Of a stretch of DNA of 39,610 nt, positions 22,933 through 30,223 are shown in pieces; position 1 is the first letter of the stretch, and every line of letters begins with the position of its first letter. The notes below the pieces were generated by a model. That model was not told the origin of the DNA. It was given only the letters and a program-made list of their open reading frames with translations, and made no database searches. Made by a program: the position numbers and the translations under genes. The DNA is taken from positions 1 to 39,610 of the forward strand of contig JAITUM010000247.1 in assembly GCA_031286305.1 (NCBI GenBank), written 5' to 3'. This DNA is from Candidatus Fibrimonadaceae bacterium. GTDB lineage: Bacteria; Fibrobacterota; Fibrobacteria; Fibrobacterales; Fibrobacteraceae.

Positions 22933-24933
22933 ATGCGCAATATTTTCATAGTTCCCGCTGTTTGCCTAGTTTTACTTGGTTGCAGTTCCACACCTCAAGA
23001 CAAGGCTATTGCAAAAATAGGCAATACCTCGCTGTTCGTATCTGACGCAGAGTTTTTGGCTTCCATAAGACCCGAAACTTCCCGCGATAAAAAAAATATA
23101 AGTTCAGAGCTGCAGCAAACAGCAAACACAAGGCGAATGGCAGAAACCGCCCGCGTTTTGTTTGCCGGCGAGCAAACTTCCATCCAGCAAAATTTGGCTG
23201 AGAGCGAAGACGCAAGGCTTGCTCAAATTTATTCCTATTTCTATTTGCACGCAAACATGGGTCGCACAAACAAAGCATTGCTGGACTATTACGAAAAAAA
23301 CAAAGCGCGATATACGGATTCCGTTTTGCTTTCTTCTCCGTTCATAAATTTGCGCGAAAAAATAGCAGCCGATTTGTTTTTAGAAGAAAACCCGGAGCTA
23401 GCAGCTTTGGTTAATGATGCCAATAGAACAGCCATTATAGATAGCAGCCGCCGTGCAATGCAGTCTGCAGAAGCAGACAGGCTAAAAAAACTTTACAAAG
23501 TTGAGCTTGTGCCAATAGAACCGGCCGGCGCAGAAGAATACTATAAAAATCATCCCGAAGAATTTCAAACAAAAACCACATACAAGTTATTAGCCGTTTC
23601 CGATTCGGATTCCTCTGCACTTGCAGGCAAAATAAGAGGCATTTCTACAAGAGAAGATTTTGCTAAAATAGCCGTGGAAATGCCGATTATTAAACAGGGA
23701 CATGCCATTATGAATATCGGAATGCTGCCCGCTCTTGATACGGAAGTTTCAAAACTGGGTGCAAAAAAAATCACGCCGATTTTGCTGGCACCAAACACGC
23801 AAACATATTATGCGTTTTTCATAGACTCCATTATAGCCCCGCAACTGAAACCTTGGGATAGAGTTAAAAACCTCGCGAAATCCATAATAGAAAGTAAAGG
23901 CGATTTACCGCTTGATTCTTCTGTTGTTTTGGCAACAATTGATGGCAAACCTTTTGTGACTGAAAAAGACATTTTGCAGGAGCAAGAAAATATTCACCCC
24001 ATGCGCCGTGCAATGTTCCGCAGAGCTACCATTTTGGAAAATTTGATTGAAAGAAAAGTTTATGCCAAAGCTGCAAGAGAAAAGGGCTTGGATAAGTCTT
24101 ATGAATATATCGCTTGGACACGTCAATTAACAGACCAGGCTTATGCAAAGGTTTTAACAGATTCGCTTTTGACTTCTACGCTTGGCATTTCGATAGACTC
24201 TTTGAAAGTTGCTTATGAAGCGGAAAAAGACTCGCTGTTTTTGCCAAGGTCTTTTGAAGATTCAAAACTGGATGTAGCCGTTTGGTTAAGTGTTCCCAAT
24301 ATAGCATACAGAAGAGAGTTTGCTTTGAACAAACAGAATTACGGGCAAGTGGAAAATTGGGAGAGTATTAAAAGAACCATTTATAAAAACATAAGGAGCA
24401 GAGAGTTTGCAGACGTTCAGGAACGTGTGCTGGCTAAAAGAATTGTTCCGGCTGTGATTGTAGATACTTCTTGGGGTTTGGAGTTTGCCCCGAATAGTTA
24501 TGCAGAGATTGTTGCACGAGCAAAGGCTGAATATGAGGAACGCAATTTGCAAAAAGCAAAGTCGCTTTGGGAAAGAGCTAGAACCTTATTCCCAGATAAC
24601 GATTCCATACAAAAAAATGTTTCTTTTGAGCTTGCAAATATTTATCAGGAGCTTAGCTTGTATAAAATTGCCGTTGATGAATATAAAGTTTTAACCAGAC
24701 TTTGGCCAAATGAACCGGATACTTACAAAGCGTATTTTATGCAGGGTTTTGTGCTCAGCGAATATGAAAAGAACGATTCCCTTGCTTTGATTGCTTTTGA
24801 AGAAATGCTTGCAAAATTCCCAAACAGCGATCTTTCCGACGATGCAAGAACAATGGTGGAAAACATAAAAAGTGGTGGAAAAGTTTTTGAAGAATTAATC
24901 AAAAGAATTGAAGCTGCTTCAGAAGAAGAATAA
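22933..24933 (+). CDS. Large lipoprotein with PpiC/SurA-like and TPR regions
   Basis: 666 aa from ATG 22933 (GGAGTG upstream). Lipobox VCLVLLGCSS (Cys near 17). Two regions have the order of SurA/PrsA-type periplasmic folding factors: residues about 20-340 contain helix-rich parts with AEEYYKNHPEEFQTKTTYKL, the usual opening of a parvulin domain, and a second unit begins near 335 with IDGKPFVTEKDILQEQENIH and RRATILENLIERKVYAKAAR. Parvulin catalytic motifs are not clear, so it may be a chaperone rather than an isomerase. From about 520 to the end there are BamD-like TPR helices (AKAEYEERNLQKAKSLWERA, AFEEMLAKFPNSDLSDDARTM). It probably helps outer-membrane or secreted protein assembly. It follows the STAS gene by 11 bp. 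Confidence 0.72.
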   Translation: MRNIFIVPAVCLVLLGCSSTPQDKAIAKIGNTSLFVSDAEFLASIRPETSRDKKNISSELQQTANTRRMAETARVLFAGEQTSIQQNLAESEDARLAQIYSYFYLHANMGRTNKALLDYYEKNKARYTDSVLLSSPFINLREKIAADLFLEENPELAALVNDANRTAIIDSSRRAMQSAEADRLKKLYKVELVPIEPAGAEEYYKNHPEEFQTKTTYKLLAVSDSDSSALAGKIRGISTREDFAKIAVEMPIIKQGHAIMNIGMLPALDTEVSKLGAKKITPILLAPNTQTYYAFFIDSIIAPQLKPWDRVKNLAKSIIESKGDLPLDSSVVLATIDGKPFVTEKDILQEQENIHPMRRAMFRRATILENLIERKVYAKAAREKGLDKSYEYIAWTRQLTDQAYAKVLTDSLLTSTLGISIDSLKVAYEAEKDSLFLPRSFEDSKLDVAVWLSVPNIAYRREFALNKQNYGQVENWESIKRTIYKNIRSREFADVQERVLAKRIVPAVIVDTSWGLEFAPNSYAEIVARAKAEYEERNLQKAKSLWERARTLFPDNDSIQKNVSFELANIYQELSLYKIAVDEYKVLTRLWPNEPDTYKAYFMQGFVLSEYEKNDSLALIAFEEMLAKFPNSDLSDDARTMVENIKSGGKVFEELIKRIEAASEEE

Positions 24934-24934
24934 A

Positions 24935-25567
24935 ATGAATTTTCCCAATTGGCTGGTATGGATAGACAAAAATCTTAAATGGCTATCCATACCCAAATTG
25001 CCATTGACCTTAACTTTAATACAAGCTATTGGATTCATTTTAGTTATAGGAAAGCCCGGCTTTGATGAACAGCTTATTCTTGACCCGAGCAAAGTTTTTC
25101 AAGGGGAGATTTGGCGTTTATTTACATTTATAGCAAACCCGCTAACAGAGAGTTTTTTAGTTATCTTTGTGCTTTGGTTTATCTACAATATTTTGCTTTG
25201 GCTGGAAGATGCATGGGGTTCAACTCTTTTAACCGTTTATTTTTTGTTTGCATGGTTCAGCACAATTTTGGCATCTGTGCTAACAGGGATTCCAATTAAA
25301 ACTTTTGTTTACATGGAATGTTCTTTCTTTTTTGCCGTTGCAACAATTAATCCAAACAAAGAAATTTATCTGTTCTTTATTTTGCCTATAGCGTTCAAGT
25401 GGATAGCGTTTTTTGTAGCGGCGGTTTTGTTCATTGTTCCGTTGGTTTTGGGTTCTTATGAAGGTTTGTTTTATTTGACCCTATTCTTTGCAAATTATCT
25501 GTTGTTCTTTGGCAAGCATTACTGGCTTCTTTTCAAAAAGGAGTTGGAGAGGAGAAAAAAGATTTAA
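24935..25567 (+). CDS. Rhomboid-like membrane protein, apparently without catalytic residues
   Basis: 210 aa from ATG 24935 (1 bp after the previous stop); a longer start at 24908 overlaps the previous gene. Six hydrophobic helices. The L1-loop signature of rhomboids is present (GEIWRLFTFIANP), as is the following helix with WFIYNILLWLEDAWGSTLL, matching the E-x-x-x-G-S of rhomboid TM2. The catalytic G-x-S-G is replaced by YMECSFFFAVA and no histidine stands at the expected place in the last helix, so it is probably a rhomboid pseudoprotease or Der1-like protein. It sits between the folding-factor lipoprotein and an exported protein, consistent with a role in envelope protein quality control (inference). 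Confidence 0.7.
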   Translation: MNFPNWLVWIDKNLKWLSIPKLPLTLTLIQAIGFILVIGKPGFDEQLILDPSKVFQGEIWRLFTFIANPLTESFLVIFVLWFIYNILLWLEDAWGSTLLTVYFLFAWFSTILASVLTGIPIKTFVYMECSFFFAVATINPNKEIYLFFILPIAFKWIAFFVAAVLFIVPLVLGSYEGLFYLTLFFANYLLFFGKHYWLLFKKELERRKKI

Positions 25568-26602
25568 GTGTTTCGCATATTCTTTTTTCTTTTTGTTTCG
25601 CTTTTATTTGCATCAGTTCCGCAGATGATTAGCCGGGATATGAGCAAAAGAATTTTGTTTAACAATCCGGATATCAAAACCGATTATTCGCCATTGATGC
25701 TTGAGAAGAATTCTCGTGCGGATTCCCTTTTGCCGGCCCTTAACGGTGACATGGTTTTGGCAGACCTCCTTGCTGCTAATCCGAATTTATGGGGTATAGA
25801 GAACTTGCGGAATGAAACAAATTTGAGCACAAAATTGCATGTGAATATAATTTACATAGATGGCACAAGAGAAGAGGCTTATTGTGATTTTTCAAAAACA
25901 GCCAGCGCGGAAAACTGGGAGTTGTCCATAGGCGTGGACTTTGTGTCTGGCAGTTCAAATTTGGCAGGCATACATATTCAGCAGTGCATAGAGCAGGTTA
26001 GGGATAACATTGGTTATGCAATCCAAGATTCTGCGGGTAAAACTTTGGTTATCCCGCCTAAAAAAATTTTGGAAGAGATTGTAAAAAGTAAAATCCCTGA
26101 AATTATTCCCATAGATTTGCAAATGAAATTATTGAAGGCCCATAGAAGCGTTGCAGAAGACGGTCAGTGCCCGGGTGATATAGATGCCTACCTGATTCTT
26201 TTGGATGTTTGGGGGCAGGTTAAGGATATTGAAATGGATCTTCCGACCATAAGTGATGCTTTGTACAGGGAAACCGTGCAAAGTTGTGCGTTTAACAGGG
26301 AGTGGAATAGAAGATACAGCGAAACGGCCACGTTCCGCTGTAATTTGAGCGATATATGCGAATATAACCAAAGCGAAGACGGCAAAACTTTTTGGAGCTG
26401 GAACGCTTCTGAAAACCGCTTGGAGTATGAGCGAAAAAAAATCCTTTTTATCTCTTACGGCAAAAAGAGCATTCACGCTGGCGGCACAATGCTTGATTTG
26501 CGTATAACTCCGCTTTCGTCGAGGCTTTTTTTAGAGAGTTACTTAAACTTAAAAGGCGAGCCTATGAGTTTGGGATTAATAATAATTGGGGAAGAGATAT
26601 AA
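25568..26602 (+). CDS. Exported protein of unknown function
   Basis: 344 aa from a GTG start immediately after the previous stop codon. The N-terminus (FRIFFFLFVSLLFASVP) is a signal peptide. The mature part is mixed alpha/beta, with NIIYIDGTREEAYCDF and DIDAYLILLDVWGQVKDIEM, and four well-spaced cysteines (AYCDF, QQCIEQ, GQCPGD, QSCAFN) plus RCNLSDICEY. A stretch GTMLDLRITPLSSRLFLESY closes it. The VWGQVKDIEM segment resembles the energy-transducer-like C-terminal region of TonB-related proteins (strand after a Gly-x-Val), but only weakly. Direct abutment with the rhomboid-like gene indicates translational coupling. Confidence 0.72.
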   Translation: MFRIFFFLFVSLLFASVPQMISRDMSKRILFNNPDIKTDYSPLMLEKNSRADSLLPALNGDMVLADLLAANPNLWGIENLRNETNLSTKLHVNIIYIDGTREEAYCDFSKTASAENWELSIGVDFVSGSSNLAGIHIQQCIEQVRDNIGYAIQDSAGKTLVIPPKKILEEIVKSKIPEIIPIDLQMKLLKAHRSVAEDGQCPGDIDAYLILLDVWGQVKDIEMDLPTISDALYRETVQSCAFNREWNRRYSETATFRCNLSDICEYNQSEDGKTFWSWNASENRLEYERKKILFISYGKKSIHAGGTMLDLRITPLSSRLFLESYLNLKGEPMSLGLIIIGEEI

Positions 26603-26689
26603 GGGTAAAGTATTTACTAAAGTAATCAATGACTTACTCAATGTTTACCCGCGCTTCGCACGGTTCACCAGCGAAATGCAAAGCGAGGT

Positions 26690-26761
26690 TCAGACAGAAA
26701 GCAATGTAAAAACGCTGGATTTATGTTCTCGATTTACGAGTGGCTCTTCTTTTTCGACCAT
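26690..26761 (-). pseudogene. 5' relic of a PD-(D/E)XK (PDDEXK_2-type) transposase
   Basis: Minus frame from ATG 26761, which still has AGGAGAACC upstream: MVEKEEPLVNREHKSSVFTLL, then SV and a stop. It is the same N-terminus as the relic at 6726, 90% alike in DNA over about 60 bp, and is cut off at a GTCTGAACC border. The rest of the 417-bp gap 26603-27018 shows no gene: a non-coding tract 26603-26689, an AT-rich tract 26780-26920 and the tRNA-Asn promoter. Confidence 0.7.
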
Positions 26762-26979
26762 AACTGGTTCTCCTATTTAAGTGTACACTCTGTTAGACGG
26801 AAAAAACGGGAAAAATAATTTTAAAAATGCAAAAAAAATGCAAAGTGTAACTATCTGTTGTCATTTGCTGTGATTTTGGGCTAATTTCGTCGTTTTATTT
26901 GATAATTGTAAAAACAATGGTTTTTGCACTCCCCACTCCCCGCGGTTTACGGCGTATAGCGCCACGGCCAAAAAATATC

Positions 26980-27007
26980 TTGCAATTTATGCCTAAGCTA
27001 TTATAAT
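26980..27007 (+). promoter_or_regulatory. Sigma-70-type promoter of tRNA-Asn
   Basis: TTGCAA (26980-26985) and TATAAT (27002-27007) separated by 16 bp; the tRNA starts 12 bp after the -10, close to the expected start of transcription. Confidence 0.7.
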
Positions 27008-27018
27008 AGGTCAGTTGT

Positions 27019-27090
27019 TGGGGTGTGGCGCAGCGGTAGCGCAGTTGACTGTTAATCAATTGGTCGTTGGTTCGAATCCAACCACCCCTT
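27019..27090 (+). tRNA. tRNA-Asn (GTT)
   Basis: Cloverleaf seen by eye: D-arm GCGC/GCGC with loop AGCGGTA, anticodon arm GTTGA-CTGTTAA-TCAAT with anticodon GTT, variable loop, and T-arm GTTGG-TTCGAAT-CCAAC. The acceptor is TGGGGTG against CACCCCT, so the first pair is a T:T mismatch; otherwise it is sound. No CCA is encoded. Confidence 0.93.
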
Positions 27091-27190
27091 CGCACTTTGT
27101 GCTTTGGGTGGTCTTAATACGCATCCGAGCCATAACAGCAGTAAAAATATCCTCATGCGTGACAAATGCAAGAAATTTCTATTTAGCATG

Positions 27191-27218
27191 AAAAAAGCCG
27201 GGCTTGCCCGGCTTTTTT
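27191..27218. terminator. Bidirectional Rho-independent terminator
   Basis: AAAAAAGCCGGGC-TT-GCCCGGCTTTTTT: a 13-bp perfect stem with A and T tracts on either side. It can end the tRNA-Asn transcript on plus and the 27221-28823 genes on minus, whose last stop codon lies 3 bp away. Confidence 0.92.
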
Positions 27219-27220
27219 GT

Positions 27221-27517
27221 TCAGCAACTGTAAAAATAAGTCGTGTCTATGTTATAGGTGCAGGTGCCGTCAATCCTGTAGCAATTTCTGGCGCTTTCAT
27301 ATCCGATGCATGCCAAAGCGAACTGGTTTCCGTTTTTGCGGGCGAATTCGCCGGTCCTGGCGAATTTGGTCAAATCCACGAAGCCTGTGTTATGTTTGCT
27401 GCGGACTGCGAAGTCATCTGGGCCGATGGTAACGCCTGCTGTTGCGCTTTTGCCGAAGACCCATACCGACAGCAGAAAACCGACAAAACCGAAAATTTTC
27501 TTTGTTATACGTTTCAT
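27221..27517 (-). CDS. Small secreted Cys-containing protein
   Basis: 98 aa. Signal peptide ITKKIFGFVGFLLSVWVFGK with cleavage near ATAG. The mature 70 residues (FVDLTKFARTGEFARKNGNQ, CIGYESARNCYRIDGTCTYN, ending YFYSC) contain four cysteines and resemble a truncated pilin-like or Fibrobacter surface repeat end; I cannot assign a family. It lies 22 bp after the large polyserine lipoprotein and is followed by the strong terminator, so it closes that operon. The opposite-strand open frame through the terminator is not credible. Confidence 0.65.
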   Translation of the reverse strand: MKRITKKIFGFVGFLLSVWVFGKSATAGVTIGPDDFAVRSKHNTGFVDLTKFARTGEFARKNGNQFALACIGYESARNCYRIDGTCTYNIDTTYFYSC

Positions 27518-27539
27518 CTTGATGCCTTAAAGTTTGAGT

Positions 27540-28823
27540 TTAGTGTATTTTTTGTATCCACATATCGAATGTCGAAACTGTTGCTTCTGGTGCCTGTCCT
27601 GAAAAGATATCCGGGTCACCACAATCGTTGAAACTAACCCCTTGGCCGATAAGATTCTTTACCGTGCTTTCATTACAAAGTTCTGTGAATCCGGCGGTGG
27701 AACAATTGGCATACCTGACATGCTTTATGCCAAACCATTCATAGCCGTCTTCTTCGACAAATAAAGCATATCTTAATATCCTTCGCCGGTCGGCTGATTG
27801 ATTGTTCGGATAATGGTTGGATACGGAATCCATTTTTGCGCGAACTTGCGTCTTGCTTGCGCTATGCAATCCTTTGGCAAAGTTTATATTGGCATCAGTT
27901 ACTGGAACGATATCCGCGAAAGTAAGGTCCGCTTGAACATTAATAATCGCTCCTTTAACATTCCTTATATCTGCGCAGTATATCGAATTAAAGTTGCCAA
28001 CTTTCCCGCTTTTTGAATCAGAAGTAGCCCAATACTTATTGGTCGCGGGATTAATATACATTCTTCTTTGATCTTTATATTTATCGTCATACAGAAATTC
28101 ATCTGACGGCAAGTATCCGGAATTAATATATTCTTTAAGCCAATCGTATTCGAATGCATATGCTGTATCCAGCACGAATATAAAAGTACTTGAAGAAGAC
28201 TGTTGTCCTCCGGTTTGTGTAGACTCTTCGCTGCTACTGGATGAGGCCGACGAAACCAAAGCAGACGAGCTGCTGGGATCGATGATGTTAGAGCTTGAGC
28301 TTACATAATCAGAACTCGAGCTCAGCGTAATAATCACAGAACTCGAACTTGGGTCAATAATAACGCCCGACGACGAAGTCCCACCTTCTTCCTGCGAACT
28401 AGACGACGGCACCCGAAGACCAGACGACGAAGAATACACAAAATCGCTAGAAGAACTTGGCGTTATTATCACAGCCTTGCAATCTGCTTCTATCTGGCCA
28501 AGCGTCTTGTCTGCGCTAATGCGGTTATCGTTGGATTCGCATTCGCCGAATTGAAGATTGCCGGCGACAAGCGTCCAGAACACCTTTTCGCCATCGGTGA
28601 ATTTACATTCGGTCATGATGGCGTTTGGTGTTTTGGATTTATCCTCTGCAAGCTCTTTTATGCATTTGTCTTTATCGACTTCTCCTGTTGACGGGCCGTC
28701 GTTGCTGTTGCTGCTGCAGTTCCATGCAAACAACGCAACTGAAACTAAAAAAAGCGTTTGAATTTTACAGGCACAGTAAGTAAGTGCCTTTGTTAAAAAA
28801 CGACTGGGTTTTATGATATTCAT
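27540..28823 (-). CDS. Large surface lipoprotein with poly-serine linkers
   Basis: 427 aa. GGAG ribosome binding site. A long N-terminal segment carries a hydrophobic core (TLFLVSVALFAWNCSSNS) whose Cys is the probable lipid anchor. A short domain follows (about 50-115: KVFWTLVAGNLQFGECESND), then roughly 100 residues of serine runs (SSSS) alternating with VIITP or IIDP, the linker style of Fibrobacterota extracellular proteins. The C-terminal domain (about 225-427) is alpha/beta and Cys-containing (IYCADIRNVKGAIINVQADL, GYEWFGIKHVRYANC, FNDCGDPDIFSG). The function of that domain is not recognised. The promoter region contains the pentanucleotide repeat 28901-28959, which suggests phase-variable expression. 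Confidence 0.8.
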   Translation of the reverse strand: MNIIKPSRFLTKALTYCACKIQTLFLVSVALFAWNCSSNSNDGPSTGEVDKDKCIKELAEDKSKTPNAIMTECKFTDGEKVFWTLVAGNLQFGECESNDNRISADKTLGQIEADCKAVIITPSSSSDFVYSSSSGLRVPSSSSQEEGGTSSSGVIIDPSSSSVIITLSSSSDYVSSSSNIIDPSSSSALVSSASSSSSEESTQTGGQQSSSSTFIFVLDTAYAFEYDWLKEYINSGYLPSDEFLYDDKYKDQRRMYINPATNKYWATSDSKSGKVGNFNSIYCADIRNVKGAIINVQADLTFADIVPVTDANINFAKGLHSASKTQVRAKMDSVSNHYPNNQSADRRRILRYALFVEEDGYEWFGIKHVRYANCSTAGFTELCNESTVKNLIGQGVSFNDCGDPDIFSGQAPEATVSTFDMWIQKIH

Positions 28824-28900
28824 AATTGTATCTCCTACAAAAAAAGAAAATTCTGGAAAAATGTGAAATTTAATTTTATAGCTTTGCTTTTATCAGTTGT

Positions 28901-28959
28901 TGCTGTGCTGTGCTGTGCTGTGCTGTGCTGTGCTGTGCTGTGCTGTGCTGTGCTGTGCT
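28901..28959. repeat. Pentanucleotide simple-sequence repeat (TGCTG)11
   Basis: Eleven perfect TGCTG units followed by a partial TGCT, about 78 bp upstream of the lipoprotein start at 28823 and close to a likely -10 (TATAAA on the minus strand around 28878-28884). Tracts like this gain and lose units by slippage and can switch promoter activity. The 558-bp gap 28824-29380 further holds a mobile-element border (29133-29177), GC-rich repeat copy 3 (29193-29253) and a GGGGG-rich hairpin near 29322-29340. Confidence 0.95.
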
Positions 28960-29132
28960 TATTATAGCGTAGCCTGTACCTGAGGGTAGAGGCTTGTTAA
29001 GCGAATAGCATAGGAAATGGATCATTGATGGGAAATATAGAAAAATGCTGATTTAATCGTCTGGGGAGTTGGGTGTGGGTTTATTTAAAAATAACGGCTA
29101 AATCAGCTCAAAAATAGGGGTTAAACTTTGCA

Positions 29133-29177
29133 AATCATGTTAATCCTTTAATCAAGTGAGTCGGGGTTCAGACAAAA
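29133..29177. repeat. Border repeat AATCATGTTAATC...GGGGTTCAGACAAAAA
   Basis: Related in inverse orientation to 34201-34229 (TTTTTGTATGAACCCCGATT then AACATGATT), with 16 extra bases between the two halves here. The GTCTGAAC core also ends the transposase relic at 26690. It directly precedes GC-rich repeat copy 3. Confidence 0.6.
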
Positions 29178-29192
29178 AGCAACGTTGTCCAA

Positions 29193-29253
29193 AATCGGGG
29201 CGTTGCGGGGCGTTTGGTGAGCGTAGCCGAACCAGCCCCGCATTGGGGGTAGC
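29193..29253 (-). repeat. GC-rich dispersed repeat, copy 3 (inverted, partial)
   Basis: About 60 bp that match the reverse complement of the central part of copy 2 (12764-12897) without a mismatch that I can find, then diverge into another GC-rich tract (CCGTCGCCGCCGTAGGGGC). Confidence 0.8.
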
Positions 29254-29380
29254 GGAAAACGCCGTCGCCGCCGTAGGGGCAGTACCTATGTGTCTGCCCC
29301 TTTGCCACGTAAGGCGGTTGCAGCGAGGGGGACTCCCCCATACCCAAGCGAGTAAATCAGCATTTACTAAATTAACGCTT

Positions 29381-29950
29381 ATGCGTTATATTTTACTTTT
29401 TCTCGTTTTGGCATCTTTTTCTTTTGCGGAGCCTCTTAGCCTAGGTAAACCTAATGAAGAGAAGGAGCATTCTCCTTGGATCAATGTGGGCTTTGGTATT
29501 GGAATTTTAAGCCCTACTACTGATGGCTATAAGGAGCAAGGCAAGGCGTTTGCAAACCCATCTCTTTTATTTAGCATTCAATTTGCAGAGCTAACGGCTA
29601 CAACTCTTGAACTCGATTTGACCAAGCCCGATGGTGGTTGGGGCGTTTGGTTTGGTGTTGAGCAACAATTTATTGAGAGGCAAGTCACTCCGTTTGCAGA
29701 GCTACAGGTTGGAGCTAGGTACCCAGGCAAGCATAAAAGAAGCGATATGAATTCCTTTGGAGATGCATTTGGTGTAGCCACGTCTGTGAATGGGGGAGTT
29801 ATATTTTTCAGAGAGAGCCAGTTTCGCATTCGCTTAAAGGGTGGTTATGAAGGCATATTTAATCAGAGCACGGATATGTCTTGGAATGCTGAGATTGGTG
29901 TTTTGTTTGCCCTTGGCAGGGCGGGTCTTAAAACCATTAAGGTAGATTAA
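29381..29950 (+). CDS. Outer-membrane beta-barrel-like protein
   Basis: 189 aa from ATG 29381; longer in-frame starts lie inside repeat DNA. Signal peptide MRYILLFLVLASFSFAEPLS. The mature protein alternates strands and turns in the manner of a small barrel: PWINVGFGIGILSPTTDG, FANPSLLFSIQFAELTATTL, GGWGVWFGVEQQFIERQVTP, FAELQVGARYPG, SVNGGVIFFRESQFRIRLKG and WNAEIGVLFALG. No conserved family is recognised. No good ribosome binding site and no promoter box is seen. Its 5' region abuts GC-rich repeat copy 3, so its native promoter may have been replaced. Confidence 0.7.
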   Translation: MRYILLFLVLASFSFAEPLSLGKPNEEKEHSPWINVGFGIGILSPTTDGYKEQGKAFANPSLLFSIQFAELTATTLELDLTKPDGGWGVWFGVEQQFIERQVTPFAELQVGARYPGKHKRSDMNSFGDAFGVATSVNGGVIFFRESQFRIRLKGGYEGIFNQSTDMSWNAEIGVLFALGRAGLKTIKVD

Positions 29951-29974
29951 AAAAAAATCTATCTTAGTTAGCCA

Positions 29975-30048
29975 CGGAATGTAGCTCAGCCTGGTAGAGT
30001 ACTTGAATGGGGTTCAAGTGGTCGGTGGTTCGAATCCACTCATTCCGA
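29975..30048 (+). tRNA. tRNA-Pro (GGG)
   Basis: Acceptor CGGAATG/CATTCCG with discriminator A, D-arm GCTC/GAGT with loop AGCCTGGTA, anticodon arm CTTGA-ATGGGGT-TCAAG (anticodon GGG), and T-arm GGTGG-TTCGAAT-CCACT. It begins CGGAATG, as bacterial tRNA-Pro genes do. No encoded CCA. Its 3' end is repeated twice downstream. Confidence 0.95.
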
Positions 30049-30221
30049 TTTCAAATTCGCAAAATGGATTTGAACCACCGACCTTGGTCGTGGTTTGACA
30101 CTGCCATTCGCTCGTAAGAGCGAATATCCGGCAGTGAGCCGTCTATCTGTGTCTCAATGTAATTTTTTTTTTAAATTGCGGCTTATCCACTCATTCCGAT
30201 GTCTTATCCACTCATTCCGAT
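30035..30221. repeat. Three direct copies of the tRNA-Pro 3' end plus an inverted T-arm copy
   Basis: The 15-mer TCCACTCATTCCGAT, which is the 3' end of tRNA-Pro, occurs at 30035-30049, 30186-30200 and 30207-30221; copies 1 and 3 agree over ATCCACTCATTCCGATTTC. In addition 30066-30083 is an inverted copy of the T-arm 30020-30037 (17 of 18). Repeated tRNA 3' ends are what site-specific integration and excision leave behind. Confidence 0.8.
30099..30136. other. Strong stem-loop in the tRNA-Pro downstream spacer
   Basis: CACTGCC / GGCAGTG (7 bp) encloses ATTCGCTC-GTAA-GAGCGAAT (8 bp, 4-nt loop), with a 4-nt bulge (ATCC) on one side. A 10-T tract follows at about 30162-30171. It could be the end of the tRNA transcript, a small RNA, or a remnant of an integrated element. 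CACTGCCATTCG recurs at 30231-30242 in the end of the GH53 gene. Confidence 0.55.
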
Positions 30222-30223
30222 TT

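Noticed and set aside
26895-27095. Minus-strand 66-codon frame over tRNA-Asn
   Set aside because: Antisense to the tRNA (WIRTNDQL is the usual spurious peptide encoded opposite tRNA genes).
27104-27631. 175-codon forward frame
   Set aside because: It reads through a perfect bidirectional terminator and is antisense to the signal-peptide gene 27221-27517 and the end of 27540-28823, which have ribosome binding sites and sensible protein sequence.
28901-28959. CRISPR-like array
   Set aside because: Units are contiguous 5-mers without spacers; this is a simple-sequence repeat. No CRISPR array or cas gene was seen anywhere in the window.
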